Shown one piece after another: positions 8,142-17,902 of a DNA stretch of 64,000 bases. A program made the translations under genes and the position numbers. Numbering within the stretch: position 1 is the first letter of the stretch; the number at the start of each line of letters is the position of its first letter. Below the pieces are notes generated by a model, which saw only the letters and a program-made list of their open reading frames with translations, searched no databases and was not told the DNA's origin. This stretch comes from Flavobacterium anhuiense (lineage in GTDB: Bacteria; Bacteroidota; Bacteroidia; Flavobacteriales; Flavobacteriaceae): contig NZ_FMVC01000002.1 of NCBI RefSeq assembly GCF_900101855.1, positions 439,599-503,598 on the forward strand, given 5' to 3'.

Positions 8142-8415
8142 GTTTTATTTCTCGATAAAATCTAATTTATATATTCAAAACTTTCAAAATCAATTGATTC
8201 TAAAATGCAATACAACAGTTTTTATTTACAAAACGTCGTCTAAAATCAATTCATGTTACTGATTTCCATATATTTGTAACCAAAATTGCACCAAGCATAC
8301 AATAAAAATAAATTAGTGAAGTTTATAATTGTTTTTATAACTGTTTCTTGCAGTGAAAGATTTTCAAAAACAATTAATGAATACGATTAAATACCACAAC
8401 CAAAACTAAAAACCT
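8142..8415 (+). promoter_or_regulatory. long leader and likely promoter of the TPR gene
   Basis: TATATTTG at 8269-8276 is a perfect -7 match and would give a leader of about 130 bases before the ATG at 8416. No other feature is seen in this gap. Confidence 0.45.
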
Positions 8416-8802
8416 ATGCAGAAAAAACTAGCTCTTTTAGTATTGTTAATCGTATTTTCATTTCGTGCAGTTGCGCAAAATGAAACTTATTATAAAACCG
8501 ATAAGGTCGGCGAAAAGTATGCCTATGTCGACGTTATAAAAACCTACGAAAAGGTTGCTGCAAAAGGCTACAAATCTGTAGACTTATTTCAAAAACTAGG
8601 AAATTCATCGTATTCGAATTGCGAACTCGAAAAAGCAGCCGAATGGTACACCAAACTTTTTTCTCTTACCACAGATTTAGAACCTGTATATTATTACCGC
8701 TATGCAGAATCGTTACGTTTTATTTGTGAAAACGCAAAAGCCGATGCTCTTATCGAAAAATTAAAACGTAAGCCGAAAACAACAATAAAAAAGAAAGTTT
8801 AA
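8416..8802 (+). CDS. secreted TPR protein, truncated relative of PorE-like OmpA-family proteins
   Basis: 128 aa: signal peptide (MQKKLALLVLLIVFSFRAVAQ), then a tandem TPR-like stretch (YAYVDVIKTYEKVAAKGYKSVDLFQKLGN; ELEKAAEWYTKLFSL; EPVYYYRYAESLR). From memory this matches the first ~120 residues of the ~640-aa Flavobacterium OmpA-family proteins (TPR, PD40 repeats, OmpA domain) that accompany PorP/SprF proteins. Here the PD40 and OmpA parts are absent. The frame ends in a lysine-rich tail and a terminator follows, so it is either a tidy stand-alone TPR protein or a decayed remnant. No PorP/SprF gene is adjacent. Confidence 0.8.
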   Translation: MQKKLALLVLLIVFSFRAVAQNETYYKTDKVGEKYAYVDVIKTYEKVAAKGYKSVDLFQKLGNSSYSNCELEKAAEWYTKLFSLTTDLEPVYYYRYAESLRFICENAKADALIEKLKRKPKTTIKKKV

Positions 8803-8822
8803 TATACTATTTGAATAGATAT

Positions 8823-8855
8823 AAAAAAACCTCTCAGAAATGAGAGGTTTTCTTT
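8823..8855 (+). terminator. bidirectional terminator between the TPR gene and the T6SS island
   Basis: Stem AAACCTCTCA / TGAGAGGTTT with a 4-base loop and T-tracts on both strands. It ends the TPR gene and could also stop minus-strand transcripts from the T6SS island. Confidence 0.85.
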
Positions 8856-8893
8856 TATAAATCAAAATCAATCATATCGCGAAGTGGAAGACG

Positions 8894-8930
8894 ACCCGAT
8901 AGCACGGATTGTAAATCCGCGCTATCGGGT
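8894..8930. repeat. palindromic 'gatagcgcggatt' element, copy 1
   Basis: Inverted repeat ACCCGATAGCACGGATT / AATCCGCGCTATCGGGT. A longer relative is at 39906-40000. It lies just beyond the end of the phospholipase gene. Confidence 0.75.
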
Positions 8931-8950
8931 GAAAATCTGCTCGATCGGAA

Positions 8951-10327
8951 TTAAAACGTTTTACGCTTCCTGTCTGCCGTTGGTTCCATACCAAGACAAC
9001 CATTGTCGGCTGACCAATGCAAATACTTATTGCGGAGCTCCCTTAAATCTTCTTGTTCCTGCAACTCCTGTTGGTAGACATTATAATTTTTATCTCCAGC
9101 TTCTACACCAATGTACTTTTTATGGATATCGCCATACCATTTAAAAACATAAGGTGAGGCGTCACCAAAAACATATCTCCGCAAACGCTTTTTTACCCGC
9201 ATAAGCAAAGCATCATTTGAAATGCTATATTTATCAATTTCTAATTTTACTTCATCAAAAGGTAATTTTTGTAATGCTATAGCTGATTCTGCCATAAAAT
9301 GCAAAGGAATATAGCTATAAGTATTTTTTAAGTTTCGTGTGCCTTTAAGTTCGTGCTTAGGGCCGAAGAAAGAAATTTCCAGCTGATCATCGAGATACCA
9401 AGATTCATTAATTAACTTTTCCGAAAGTTTATGAAGTACTTCTTTAAAATTTTTCTCAATAACTCCAACCGTTTCAATGCCATTATTATAACTACCACCA
9501 ATGTCTGAGTGAACGCCTGGAAATTCTTTTTCTTTTCCTACTGTAGTTTTAGTAAGCGAAAAATTATTGCGGTGTTCATCAGTCGCCGTAAAATGCATTA
9601 CAGTTTCCGCTTTAGACAAATTATTTAATGGTATCTCAGTTTTGTCATTATCAAAATTAGTTTTTGCGCTTGCCAGTGCCGAGTATGACGAAACTGTATC
9701 AAAAAGACCCAAAAACCTAACTTTTATAAGACTTACTTTGATACCATTTTTTGCCAAATAATATCCCAAATATCCCGCCTTATTTTTTTGATTGACAGAC
9801 AAAGGTAGAGCTTTTTTGCTTATTTCATTTAGAAAAACTCTTGCTGCAGCCGCACCACGGCTAAAACCAAAAACATCCAGATAAAGTACGGGTATTTCTT
9901 TGGTTTCACTTTGTTTGCTGATTGCTATAGCCAACTTTTCACAGCCTTCTTTTACTTTTCCTAGTATACCTGTATCGCCAGTACCAAACCCAGCACCTAA
10001 TAGCTCATCACCTTTTTCCTTTACGGTACCGATTCCATCAACGTATACTGCCAAATTATCTGGATAAGCATCATGAAGTCTTGCTACGTTAGACCAATCG
10101 TTGTAATAACTGCTGCTTTCATGATCCCTGCCATATCTTCTATAGGCCTCTGCCGAAATTTCCTCCTCAGGCGTTAGTTTTTTGCCTCTTGCCCGTTTGT
10201 CGTAATACTCTTTGGCTTTAGTGTTGTTTTTATTGTTGTTGGTGCCGTCAAAAAAAACACCAACGGTTAAATCTTGTGTTTTTGTTACTTTCTTGGGCGG
10301 TGTGTAATTTCCAAATACTATGCTCAT
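8951..10327 (-). CDS. T6SS phospholipase effector, DUF2235 / Tle1 type
   Basis: 458 aa from ATG 10327; a TTG two codons upstream is less likely. Family hallmarks: VGVFFDGTNNN (22-32), nucleophile elbow VFGFSRGAAAAR (Ser156) and GVHSDIGGSY (271-280), which supplies Asp and His residues of the catalytic centre. DUF2235 proteins include the Tle1 antibacterial phospholipases that T6SS delivers to the target cell's periplasm. It has no signal peptide, as expected for T6SS cargo. The start lies two bases after the stop of the DUF2931 gene, and VgrG and TssD precede in the same operon, which supports delivery by VgrG. The N-terminal tail before residue 20 may be the docking part. Confidence 0.88.
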   Translation of the reverse strand: MSIVFGNYTPPKKVTKTQDLTVGVFFDGTNNNKNNTKAKEYYDKRARGKKLTPEEEISAEAYRRYGRDHESSSYYNDWSNVARLHDAYPDNLAVYVDGIGTVKEKGDELLGAGFGTGDTGILGKVKEGCEKLAIAISKQSETKEIPVLYLDVFGFSRGAAAARVFLNEISKKALPLSVNQKNKAGYLGYYLAKNGIKVSLIKVRFLGLFDTVSSYSALASAKTNFDNDKTEIPLNNLSKAETVMHFTATDEHRNNFSLTKTTVGKEKEFPGVHSDIGGSYNNGIETVGVIEKNFKEVLHKLSEKLINESWYLDDQLEISFFGPKHELKGTRNLKNTYSYIPLHFMAESAIALQKLPFDEVKLEIDKYSISNDALLMRVKKRLRRYVFGDASPYVFKWYGDIHKKYIGVEAGDKNYNVYQQELQEQEDLRELRNKYLHWSADNGCLGMEPTADRKRKTF

Positions 10328-10329
10328 AA

Positions 10330-11457
10330 TCAATTCAATTTACCCGAATCTTGACAGACTTGACTCAAATTGTACTTTTGTCCTCCTTGCTCTATATAAA
10401 AATCAGTTACCCAACTATTATCTGTTTGTTTTGTTGGATCTATCTTTATAACCATTTCTGCGGGTTTATTTTTATCTATATATTCCTTAAACAATTTCCT
10501 AATTTCATTTTTGTTAAAATCCGAAGGAATTTCGTTATTGCCACCTGCTTCGAGATATTTTGCCCAATACTCCTTATCTCTGGTAAAAGCAATACGGGAT
10601 ACATACTCTTGCTCTTTTTTGCCATTCATAACCGACCAGAAAATTTGAAAGCCATAAGGAATTGCTCTGTAGTTCTGTTCTATTGGTCTGTCGAAAGGGT
10701 CTTCAAATTCTCCGTTACACATCTTAATGTATAGTCTGCTAATTTTGCAGCCTTCCGGCAGTATCACTTTTGGCTTCCAGAGGTATTTTTCTCTGTAGGC
10801 TTCATAAACTTCCGATGGCGGATAACCGTTTTTGGTTATATACTCTCTTAAATCTTGCGATATAACATGATTATTTTCTAGTCTATGAGAACTATAGCCT
10901 TCTCTAAACATATACTTTTCCTCTTCGGTAATCAGTTTGGGGTCTAAAGTAGTTTCACTAGCCTGAAACCTTGCAACTTCCACCTGTCTATCTGTTCCCG
11001 CGACCCAAACTACAACCATTCCTTTTGGACCAAGTCCAATGTTTATAATATTATAAGCTTCTGTTTTAGCTTCTAATCCCCTTTTAGAATAATAGCCTTC
11101 ATCAAAAAGCTGCTGTATTTTTTCGACAGGAAGCTTCCATTCGCCTGTATAAAATTTATCATCCACATACGACAGCCATGTCATATCTAATCTATCAGGC
11201 ACTGGAGCTTTAATATCACTATCTCCTATACGGCAGCCCCAACCAGAATTGCTAAAACCTCCCATTTGACTAAAAAAATAGCCTCCTGCTGCTCCTGTAT
11301 ATACTTCTATAGGATATTCTTTTGGCGCACAAATATGTGCCGACCACTCGTATTCTTTTTTCATATATGAAGTCATTGTTATTATTACGACAGCCATCAC
11401 TATTATAATGATGAAGCATAATAAAATGTTATATTTTTTGATACTATTTTTTTTCAC
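10330..11457 (-). CDS. DUF2931 family protein, putative immunity protein for the Tle1-type effector
   Basis: 375 aa starting at a GTG. One N-terminal membrane anchor (ILLCFIIIIVMAVVIITMTSYM, about 11-32) is followed by a soluble domain beginning YEWSAHICAPKEYPIEVYTGAAGGYFF, with later GWGCRIGD and LDMTWLSYVDDKFYTGEWKLP, the DUF2931 signature as I remember it. The topology puts the domain in the periplasm, where a Tle1-type lipase would act. It directly precedes the phospholipase gene with a 2-base gap. Immunity is inferred from this pairing, location and anchor; it could instead be an adaptor or accessory protein. Confidence 0.75.
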   Translation of the reverse strand: MKKNSIKKYNILLCFIIIIVMAVVIITMTSYMKKEYEWSAHICAPKEYPIEVYTGAAGGYFFSQMGGFSNSGWGCRIGDSDIKAPVPDRLDMTWLSYVDDKFYTGEWKLPVEKIQQLFDEGYYSKRGLEAKTEAYNIINIGLGPKGMVVVWVAGTDRQVEVARFQASETTLDPKLITEEEKYMFREGYSSHRLENNHVISQDLREYITKNGYPPSEVYEAYREKYLWKPKVILPEGCKISRLYIKMCNGEFEDPFDRPIEQNYRAIPYGFQIFWSVMNGKKEQEYVSRIAFTRDKEYWAKYLEAGGNNEIPSDFNKNEIRKLFKEYIDKNKPAEMVIKIDPTKQTDNSWVTDFYIEQGGQKYNLSQVCQDSGKLN

Positions 11458-11479
11458 CGCTAATTGTTATTTTCCATCA

Positions 11480-11653
11480 TTATTTTTCTTTACCGTGAGC
11501 TATTATCTTTTTCCCAGAAATTAAATTCAAATCTCCTTTCGTCGCTTCAAAATTCAATTTGTTGGCATTCTTTTCAAGTTTGCCTTTAACAATCAATTGG
11601 TAATTTTCTGTTACTTTTATTTCAATATTTTTTGCTCGTTTTATAATTCCCAT
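11480..11653 (-). CDS. 57-aa protein between VgrG and the effector genes
   Basis: Short frame beginning MGIIKRAKNIEIKVTENYQL and ending GKKIIAHGKEK. It starts 11 bases after the VgrG stop and ends 22 bases before the DUF2931 GTG, so it sits tightly within the operon. Alternating hydrophobic/charged strands (IEIKVTENYQLIVKG; DLNLISGKKIIAHG) look like rungs of the VgrG C-terminal beta-helix. It may be a spike-tip or adaptor component; this is inference. No match to PAAR motifs is visible. Confidence 0.65.
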   Translation of the reverse strand: MGIIKRAKNIEIKVTENYQLIVKGKLEKNANKLNFEATKGDLNLISGKKIIAHGKEK

Positions 11654-11664
11654 AATTTTAAAAA

Positions 11665-13521
11665 TTAAAAAAGATTAGAATTTTCAGCACTATTAATACG
11701 TACTTGCTTTCCGCTTTGTATAGTCATATCTTCTTCATGGCTATAAAGACTTGCTTCCGAAGCTATTTCATTTGAAATATCTGAAGTACGCTTAAAATCC
11801 TTATCAACCAATTCAGTCCTATTATCTGAATGCTCTATAATATCACCCTCAGCATTTATTGAAATATTATTTCCCGCTTCCTGTGTCATATCATTCCCCG
11901 CTCCAACATCAATATCTTCTTTAGCTTCAATTTTTACATTTTTTCCAGCTGCAATAAGGACATCCCCACCAGCTTCCAATTCAATATTTTTAGGGGCTTT
12001 AAATCTTATATTGCCATCACCATACAGAACTGCAATAGTTTCGCCTTTTTGGCTTTCAATCGTAATATCACCCGTAGCGTCATCATTAATAATTCTGTTT
12101 CCGCTTCGGCTATGCATTACTGCCTTTATATCATTATTCGGCGTACTGTAGCCGCTTTTTTCTTTTCTGCTGGTCATGGTTCCCATTACAATAGGCAGTT
12201 CGGCATTATTGCCCTGAAAGTCTACAAAAACGGTATCGCCAATTTCAGGTATGATATGAGAGCCTCTGGCATCGCCACCGTATTTTTGAATTAAGGGGAT
12301 ATAGGGCGTGGTTTCGCCTTTGGCTGCCTGCCAAGGCATCTGCACCTGTATGCCGCTGAGTCCGTCAGGATCTGCATTGGCGGTTACAATGGCAGTCTGG
12401 CTTTTGCAGTGAGGCACTAGATCTGGATCTGTTTCGGGAGAAAATACAGAACCGTTAAAATTTACGGCTGTAAAGTGGTTTTCGTAACCGCCTCCGTCAT
12501 CGCAGATGTGCGTAATCTGGGTTACGCGGTAAGAGCTCTCCAGCTGCATGTCGACACCCAATACGCGCACTTCGTTTCCTACGGTAATTCCCGGAACTTC
12601 GCTCGATGCTTTCATTTCTACCAAACTGCTTAAAACAGCACGCATTTTGTTTTTGGCATATTCCTCAGAAGACTGTCTTCCAGATCCGCCAGCAGGAGTC
12701 TGGTTAAGCTGTATTACGGTTTCTATGTTAAAAACTTCATTAGACCTGTTTAAAAAGTTTTGATGGAATCCGTCGGCTTCTTTTCTGTATCTTAAGGTTT
12801 CGTCGGTTCTATACTGGCCGCCATTATTGTCATTTTCTATTACTTTAAATTGTGCGGGCAGAAGTTTAATGGTATAATCAAAATCCTGCATGTTTATTCC
12901 GTAGATTAATTTTGGCTGTCCGCCAACACCTCCGGGACTTCCAAAAATGGTCGTTCGCCCATTATAATATAGCCAGTGTCCGTTTCTTTTTGCCAAACGG
13001 TTTAGAAAAGAGAAATTGCTTTCGTTATACTGCACTGTATAAGGCAGATTGTCCAAATAAAATGGTCTGACATCCATATCGATATCACAGCCTGATTTTA
13101 CCTTGCTTACGATATCGCTCAAAGGCATATTGGTAAAAGAATTGCACTCGGGTCCGTTTTCTAGAACTATCGTAGAGCTTTTCCCTTTTATCACAATAGT
13201 TTCCTCTATGTCTCTGATTCGTGATTTCTGCAGTCTGACTTCGGTGACAATGCCATAAAACTGCATAATATAATCTTTAGGATCTGCTCCAATCATAAGA
13301 TCTTCAAGTCCGTCTATAGGTTTTATCTCTATGCTTATTTTTTCTCCGTATAATTTCTGGGAAAAAGGCATAACGCTTTTAAATTCTTCCACCAATAAAT
13401 CCTGTCTTACTTCAAATGAAAAAGTGTGGTGGTCGTGAATGGTCTGAAAAACTTCTAATTTGCTGAAATTGGTAATTCGAATTTCGCCAATTTTAATATT
13501 TGTGATTGTCTGTAATGCCAT
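11665..13521 (-). CDS. vgrG: T6SS spike protein VgrG (TssI)
   Basis: 618 aa. The N-terminal half corresponds to the gp27/phage GPD-like module (FSKLEVFQTIHDHHTFSFEVR; NESNFSFLNRLAKRNGHWLYYNGRTTIFG). An OB-fold gp5-like part follows (VQMPWQAAKGETTPYIPLIQKYGGDARGSHIIPEIGDTVFVDF), then a beta-helical needle of short repeats (IELEAGGDVLIAAGKNVKIEAKEDIDVGAGND). It caps the TssD tube of the T6SS and punctures target cells. There is no fused toxin domain; effectors are encoded downstream. It follows tssD by 19 bases. No baseplate, sheath or membrane-complex gene is present, so the core apparatus must lie elsewhere. Confidence 0.93.
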   Translation of the reverse strand: MALQTITNIKIGEIRITNFSKLEVFQTIHDHHTFSFEVRQDLLVEEFKSVMPFSQKLYGEKISIEIKPIDGLEDLMIGADPKDYIMQFYGIVTEVRLQKSRIRDIEETIVIKGKSSTIVLENGPECNSFTNMPLSDIVSKVKSGCDIDMDVRPFYLDNLPYTVQYNESNFSFLNRLAKRNGHWLYYNGRTTIFGSPGGVGGQPKLIYGINMQDFDYTIKLLPAQFKVIENDNNGGQYRTDETLRYRKEADGFHQNFLNRSNEVFNIETVIQLNQTPAGGSGRQSSEEYAKNKMRAVLSSLVEMKASSEVPGITVGNEVRVLGVDMQLESSYRVTQITHICDDGGGYENHFTAVNFNGSVFSPETDPDLVPHCKSQTAIVTANADPDGLSGIQVQMPWQAAKGETTPYIPLIQKYGGDARGSHIIPEIGDTVFVDFQGNNAELPIVMGTMTSRKEKSGYSTPNNDIKAVMHSRSGNRIINDDATGDITIESQKGETIAVLYGDGNIRFKAPKNIELEAGGDVLIAAGKNVKIEAKEDIDVGAGNDMTQEAGNNISINAEGDIIEHSDNRTELVDKDFKRTSDISNEIASEASLYSHEEDMTIQSGKQVRINSAENSNLF

Positions 13522-13540
13522 AATTAGTCATTTAGAAGGT

Positions 13541-13933
13541 CTATGAATTTTTCCAATTATTTTCAAAAAGCGTGTTCCCGATTTTTACTTCATTGGATGA
13601 AATTAAAATCTCAGTAACCATAGGAACTGATCCTTCGCTTCTAAAACTTTTATGGAACGATATGCAGTAGCCTTTTTTGAAGGTTACATTTTTCATGGTG
13701 CTCATCGCGTCTCTTCGGTAAAAAATGACTTTCCCGTCTTTTACGCTGGTTTGGGATACCATCCAATCTGAAAACAGATCTGTCTGCGTGCTTTCTATTA
13801 CAAGTTTTATCTGTCCGCCTTTTGTCTTATTGGCAGGTTTTCCGTTGTTATCGACATTCTGGGTAAAATGAACATCAAATTCTAAAACATTAAACACTTC
13901 ATTGTCTAATTCTAATTTTGCTAAAAAGCTCAT
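13541..13933 (-). CDS. tssD: T6SS tube protein TssD (Hcp-like)
   Basis: 130 aa, the usual size. It starts MSFLAKLELDNEVFNVLEFD, then QNVDNNGKPANKTKGGQIKLVIES, typical of Bacteroidota TssD of T6SS subtype iii, in which the tube protein has little sequence likeness to proteobacterial Hcp. It forms hexameric rings of the expelled tube. It is the first gene of the island, and the operon order TssD-VgrG-small protein-DUF2931-DUF2235 suggests co-loading of one spike with its cargo. The promoter should lie in 13934-14111. Confidence 0.9.
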   Translation of the reverse strand: MSFLAKLELDNEVFNVLEFDVHFTQNVDNNGKPANKTKGGQIKLVIESTQTDLFSDWMVSQTSVKDGKVIFYRRDAMSTMKNVTFKKGYCISFHKSFRSEGSVPMVTEILISSNEVKIGNTLFENNWKNS

Positions 13934-14111
13934 ATTTAAAGGGTATTGATTATCTGCAGGCTTTTGTAGATTTTATAACCTTAATCAATAAATGAGAAGT
14001 GGTATTTAAGTAAATAAAATATTACATAATTATACGGTAAATATATTAAAAAACTTTAAAAAAGTAAGAAAAATATTTAATTTAACAATTAATAGAAACT
14101 TAAAAAGCATA

Positions 14112-14144
14112 AAAAAAACCTCTCAAAAATCTTAAGAGGTTTTT
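14112..14144 (-). terminator. terminator of icmF
   Basis: Stem AAAAACCTCT / AGAGGTTTTT around CAAAAATCTTA, 25 bases past the icmF stop. A-rich on one side and T-rich on the other, so possibly bidirectional. Confidence 0.8.
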
Positions 14145-14169
14145 CCATAAATCTATAAAAACATTAAGT

Positions 14170-17100
14170 TTACATATTCCTTCTATACTGCCCACCAACC
14201 TCAAACAACGCCGAAGTAATCTGACCTAAAGAACAAACCTTTGTAGCTTCCATTAAATGGTCGAATAAGTTTTCGTTTTTAATAGCCGCTTGCTGTAAAG
14301 CATTTAAATGCTCGTTTACTTTTGCTTCGTGGAAATTATGCAAGTTATCCAACATCGTAATTTGATATTGTTTTTCTTCTTCTGTTGCGCGAATAACTTC
14401 TGCTGGAATTACCGTTGGCGAACCTTTTGAACTCAAGAACGTATTTACACCCACAATTGGGAAATCTCCGTTGTGTTTTAAGGTTTCGTAATACAAACTT
14501 TCTTCTTGAATTTTAGATCTTTGGTACATGGTTTCCATTGCGCCTAGAACTCCTCCTCTTTCTGTAATTCTGTCGAATTCTTGCAAAACGGCTTCTTCAA
14601 CTAAATCAGTTAATTCTTCGATGATGAACGAACCTTGAATTGGATTTTCGTTTTTCGCCAAACCTAGTTCTTTATTGATAATCAGCTGAATTGCCATTGC
14701 ACGACGCACAGATTCTTCTGTTGGCGTAGTAATCGCTTCGTCATACGCATTTGTATGAAGCGAATTACAGTTGTCATAAATCGCGTATAAAGCCTGTAAA
14801 GTCGTTCTAATATCGTTAAAATCAATTTCCTGCGCGTGTAACGAACGACCAGAAGTCTGAATATGGTATTTCAGCATTTGCGCTCTTTCGTTGGCTCCGT
14901 ATTTGTTTTTCATGGCTTTTGCCCAAATTTTACGCGCCACACGACCAATTACAGAATATTCTGGATCAACTCCATTCGAGAAGAAGAACGATAAATTCGG
15001 ACCAAAATCGTTGATGTTCATGCCACGGCTCAAATAATATTCCACGTAAGTGAAACCATTTGAAAGCGTAAATGCCAATTGCGTAATTGGGTTTGCTCCT
15101 GCCTCTGCAATATGATATCCAGAAATCGAAACCGAATAGAAATTACGAACGTTTTTAGTAATAAAATATTCTTGAACGTCGCCCATTAATCGTAAAGCAA
15201 ATTCAGTTGAAAAAATACAAGTATTCTGCGCCTGATCTTCTTTTAAAATGTCAGCCTGAACCGTTCCGCGAACTTGCGATAATGTTTTGGCTTTTATTTC
15301 GTTATACACTTCCTGAGGTAAAACCTGATCTCCTGTAACGCCCAAAAGCATTAATCCTAAACCGTTGTTTCCTGCTGGAAGTTCGCCTTGGTATTTCGGT
15401 CTTTCGATTCCTTTATCTTTATAAAGTTTGTTGATTTTAGCTTCAACTTCTTTTTCTAAACCATTTTCTTTGATATAAATCTCACATTGCTGATCGATTG
15501 CGGCATTCATAAAGAAACCTAACAACATTGGCGCAGGTCCGTTAATCGTCATACTTACCGAAGTTAAAGCATGAACCAAATCGAAACCTGAATATAGTTT
15601 TTTAGCATCATCTAAACAGCAGATTGAAACGCCCGCATTTCCGATTTTCCCGTAAATATCTGGACGCAAATCTGGATCATTTCCGTATAAAGTTACGCTG
15701 TCAAAAGCTGTAGAAAGACGTTTCGCAGGCATTCCCGCGCTCACATAATGAAAACGCTTGTTGGTTCTTTCTGGTCCGCCCTCGCCCGCAAACATTCTAG
15801 ACGGATCTTCCCCTTCACGTTTAAACGGATATAATCCCGAAGCAAAAGGAAATTCGCCAGGAACATTTTCCTGTAAATTCCAACGCAGAATATCGCCCCA
15901 GCCTTCATATTTAGGTAAAGCAATTTTCGGGATTTGTAAATGTGATAAACTTTCAGAATGCGTTGCAATCTTGATTTCTTTATCACGAACTTTAAACGAG
16001 TAAACTGGATTTTTGTATTTCGCTACTTTTTCATCCCAATTCAGGATAATTTCCCAATTGTACGGATCTAAATCCATTTTTACTTTATCGAATTGATTTA
16101 GTAAAAGATTTAAGAAGATTCTGTTTTCGTCGTGTTCTTGAAATCCTCCTGTTAAAACAGAAGAATCGTCTATTCCTGCTTTTGTAATTTGAGGAACTTT
16201 ACCCGAAACAGATTCAATGGTTTTGAAGATTCCATATAATTTCTGAGCTACTTTTTGCTGTGCAATTGCAGTCTCGTCATAATTTCTATTATTCTCGGCA
16301 ATTTCAGATAAATAACGTGTTCTTCCTGGCGGAATCACAAATATTTTCTCGCTCATTTCTTTAGTGATTTCAAAAGTCGATTTCAAATCTGAAGCCGTTT
16401 TTTCAACCACTTTATCCATAATCGCTTTGTAAAGCGTGTTCATTCCCGGATCGTTAAACTGCGAAGCAATCGTTCCGAAAACCGGCATTTCGTCTGGGCT
16501 TTTATCCCAAAGACCATGATTACGCTGATATTGTTTTTTTACATCGCGCAAAGCGTCTAAAGCTCCACGTTTATCAAATTTATTTAAAGCCACTAAATCG
16601 GCAAAATCAAGCATATCGATTTTCTCCAATTGTGTTGCCGCTCCAAATTCTGGTGTCATTACATATAAAGAAACATCAGAATGATCCATAATTTCTGTAT
16701 CAGATTGTCCGATTCCTGACGTTTCCAGAATAATCAAATCGTATTTTGCGGCTTTTAAAACCTGAATCGCTTCGGCTACATATTTAGACAAAGCCAAATT
16801 CGATTGACGTGTCGCCAGCGAACGCATATACACACGAGGGTTATTTATGGCATTCATACGGATTCTGTCTCCTAAAAGTGCTCCTCCTGTTTTTCTCTTA
16901 GAAGGATCGACAGAAATTAATCCGATTGTTTTTTCTGGGAAATCAATTAAAAATCGGCGAACCAATTCGTCCACCAAAGAAGATTTTCCGGCACCTCCCG
17001 TTCCTGTAATTCCTAAAACTGGAATTTTTGAAGTGGCATTATTTTCGTGAATTTTGTCAAAAACTGGTTTTGCAATTTCAGGAAAGTTTTCGGCAGCAGA

Positions 17101-17610
17101 AATCAAACGCGCAATTGCCGTTGGAACTTTATTTTCGATATGATCGATTTCTCCGTTTAATTTATCTCCAATCGGAAAATCGGCGCGTTCGACCAAATCA
17201 TTAATCATTCCTTGTAAACCAAGAGAACGTCCGTCGTCTGGAGAATAAATTCTTGTAATACCATATTCATGTAATTCCTCGATTTCGCTAGGCAGGATTA
17301 CACCTCCTCCTCCACCAAAGATTTTAATGTGTCCCGCTCCTTTTTCGCGAAGCAAATCATACATATATTTAAAGTATTCGTTGTGTCCGCCTTGGTACGA
17401 AGTCATGGCAATAGCATTGGCATCTTCTTGAATGGCGGTATTTACCACTTCTTCAACGCTTCTATCGTGCCCCAAATGAATTACTTCAACACCCGTAGAT
17501 TGGATAATGCGTCGCATAATATTTATGGCTGCATCATGTCCGTCAAAAAGCGAAGCAGCAGTAACAATTCTTACTTTATTTTTAGGAATATATGGTATTT
17601 GTTGTTCCAT
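14170..17610 (-). CDS. icmF: fused isobutyryl-CoA mutase IcmF (B12 domain, G-protein chaperone and mutase in one chain)
   Basis: 1146 aa, normal for IcmF. Residues 10-145: cobalamin-binding domain with base-off motif D23-G-H25 and SYQGGH / IFGGGGG. Residues 195-430: MeaB-like GTPase with P-loop [13 protein letters not shown] (200-212) and NKFDKRGA. From about 560: TIM-barrel mutase ([62 protein letters not shown]). It rearranges isobutyryl-CoA and n-butyryl-CoA (some members act on related acyl-CoAs) using adenosylcobalamin, with the GTPase part guarding cofactor loading. The RFHY phenylalanine fits IcmF rather than methylmalonyl-CoA mutase. Monocistronic with its own terminator. Confidence 0.95.
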   Translation of the reverse strand: MEQQIPYIPKNKVRIVTAASLFDGHDAAINIMRRIIQSTGVEVIHLGHDRSVEEVVNTAIQEDANAIAMTSYQGGHNEYFKYMYDLLREKGAGHIKIFGGGGGVILPSEIEELHEYGITRIYSPDDGRSLGLQGMINDLVERADFPIGDKLNGEIDHIENKVPTAIARLISAAENFPEIAKPVFDKIHENNATSKIPVLGITGTGGAGKSSLVDELVRRFLIDFPEKTIGLISVDPSKRKTGGALLGDRIRMNAINNPRVYMRSLATRQSNLALSKYVAEAIQVLKAAKYDLIILETSGIGQSDTEIMDHSDVSLYVMTPEFGAATQLEKIDMLDFADLVALNKFDKRGALDALRDVKKQYQRNHGLWDKSPDEMPVFGTIASQFNDPGMNTLYKAIMDKVVEKTASDLKSTFEITKEMSEKIFVIPPGRTRYLSEIAENNRNYDETAIAQQKVAQKLYGIFKTIESVSGKVPQITKAGIDDSSVLTGGFQEHDENRIFLNLLLNQFDKVKMDLDPYNWEIILNWDEKVAKYKNPVYSFKVRDKEIKIATHSESLSHLQIPKIALPKYEGWGDILRWNLQENVPGEFPFASGLYPFKREGEDPSRMFAGEGGPERTNKRFHYVSAGMPAKRLSTAFDSVTLYGNDPDLRPDIYGKIGNAGVSICCLDDAKKLYSGFDLVHALTSVSMTINGPAPMLLGFFMNAAIDQQCEIYIKENGLEKEVEAKINKLYKDKGIERPKYQGELPAGNNGLGLMLLGVTGDQVLPQEVYNEIKAKTLSQVRGTVQADILKEDQAQNTCIFSTEFALRLMGDVQEYFITKNVRNFYSVSISGYHIAEAGANPITQLAFTLSNGFTYVEYYLSRGMNINDFGPNLSFFFSNGVDPEYSVIGRVARKIWAKAMKNKYGANERAQMLKYHIQTSGRSLHAQEIDFNDIRTTLQALYAIYDNCNSLHTNAYDEAITTPTEESVRRAMAIQLIINKELGLAKNENPIQGSFIIEELTDLVEEAVLQEFDRITERGGVLGAMETMYQRSKIQEESLYYETLKHNGDFPIVGVNTFLSSKGSPTVIPAEVIRATEEEKQYQITMLDNLHNFHEAKVNEHLNALQQAAIKNENLFDHLMEATKVCSLGQITSALFEVGGQYRRNM

Positions 17611-17902
17611 TTTATGAATATGATAATTTTATGCGACCAATGTACAAAATATTTTAATATTTGATTAAGACAATAGCTTTATGTTAACAAAAATAAATCG
17701 ATTTCGTAAACCAAAAGGGTAACAAATTACGTAACTAATTGATATAGTTAAAGAAAGCTTAAAGACATGGCAATTTCGCAACATTTAAATAAAATCAGAA
17801 AACATATTTTAAGCCTTCCTAAATTAATTTAGCAGTGTAGAAAAGCCCCAAATTTTTACCTAAAAACTTACATAGAAAAGTAATAACGTAAAAATTAAAA
17901 AA

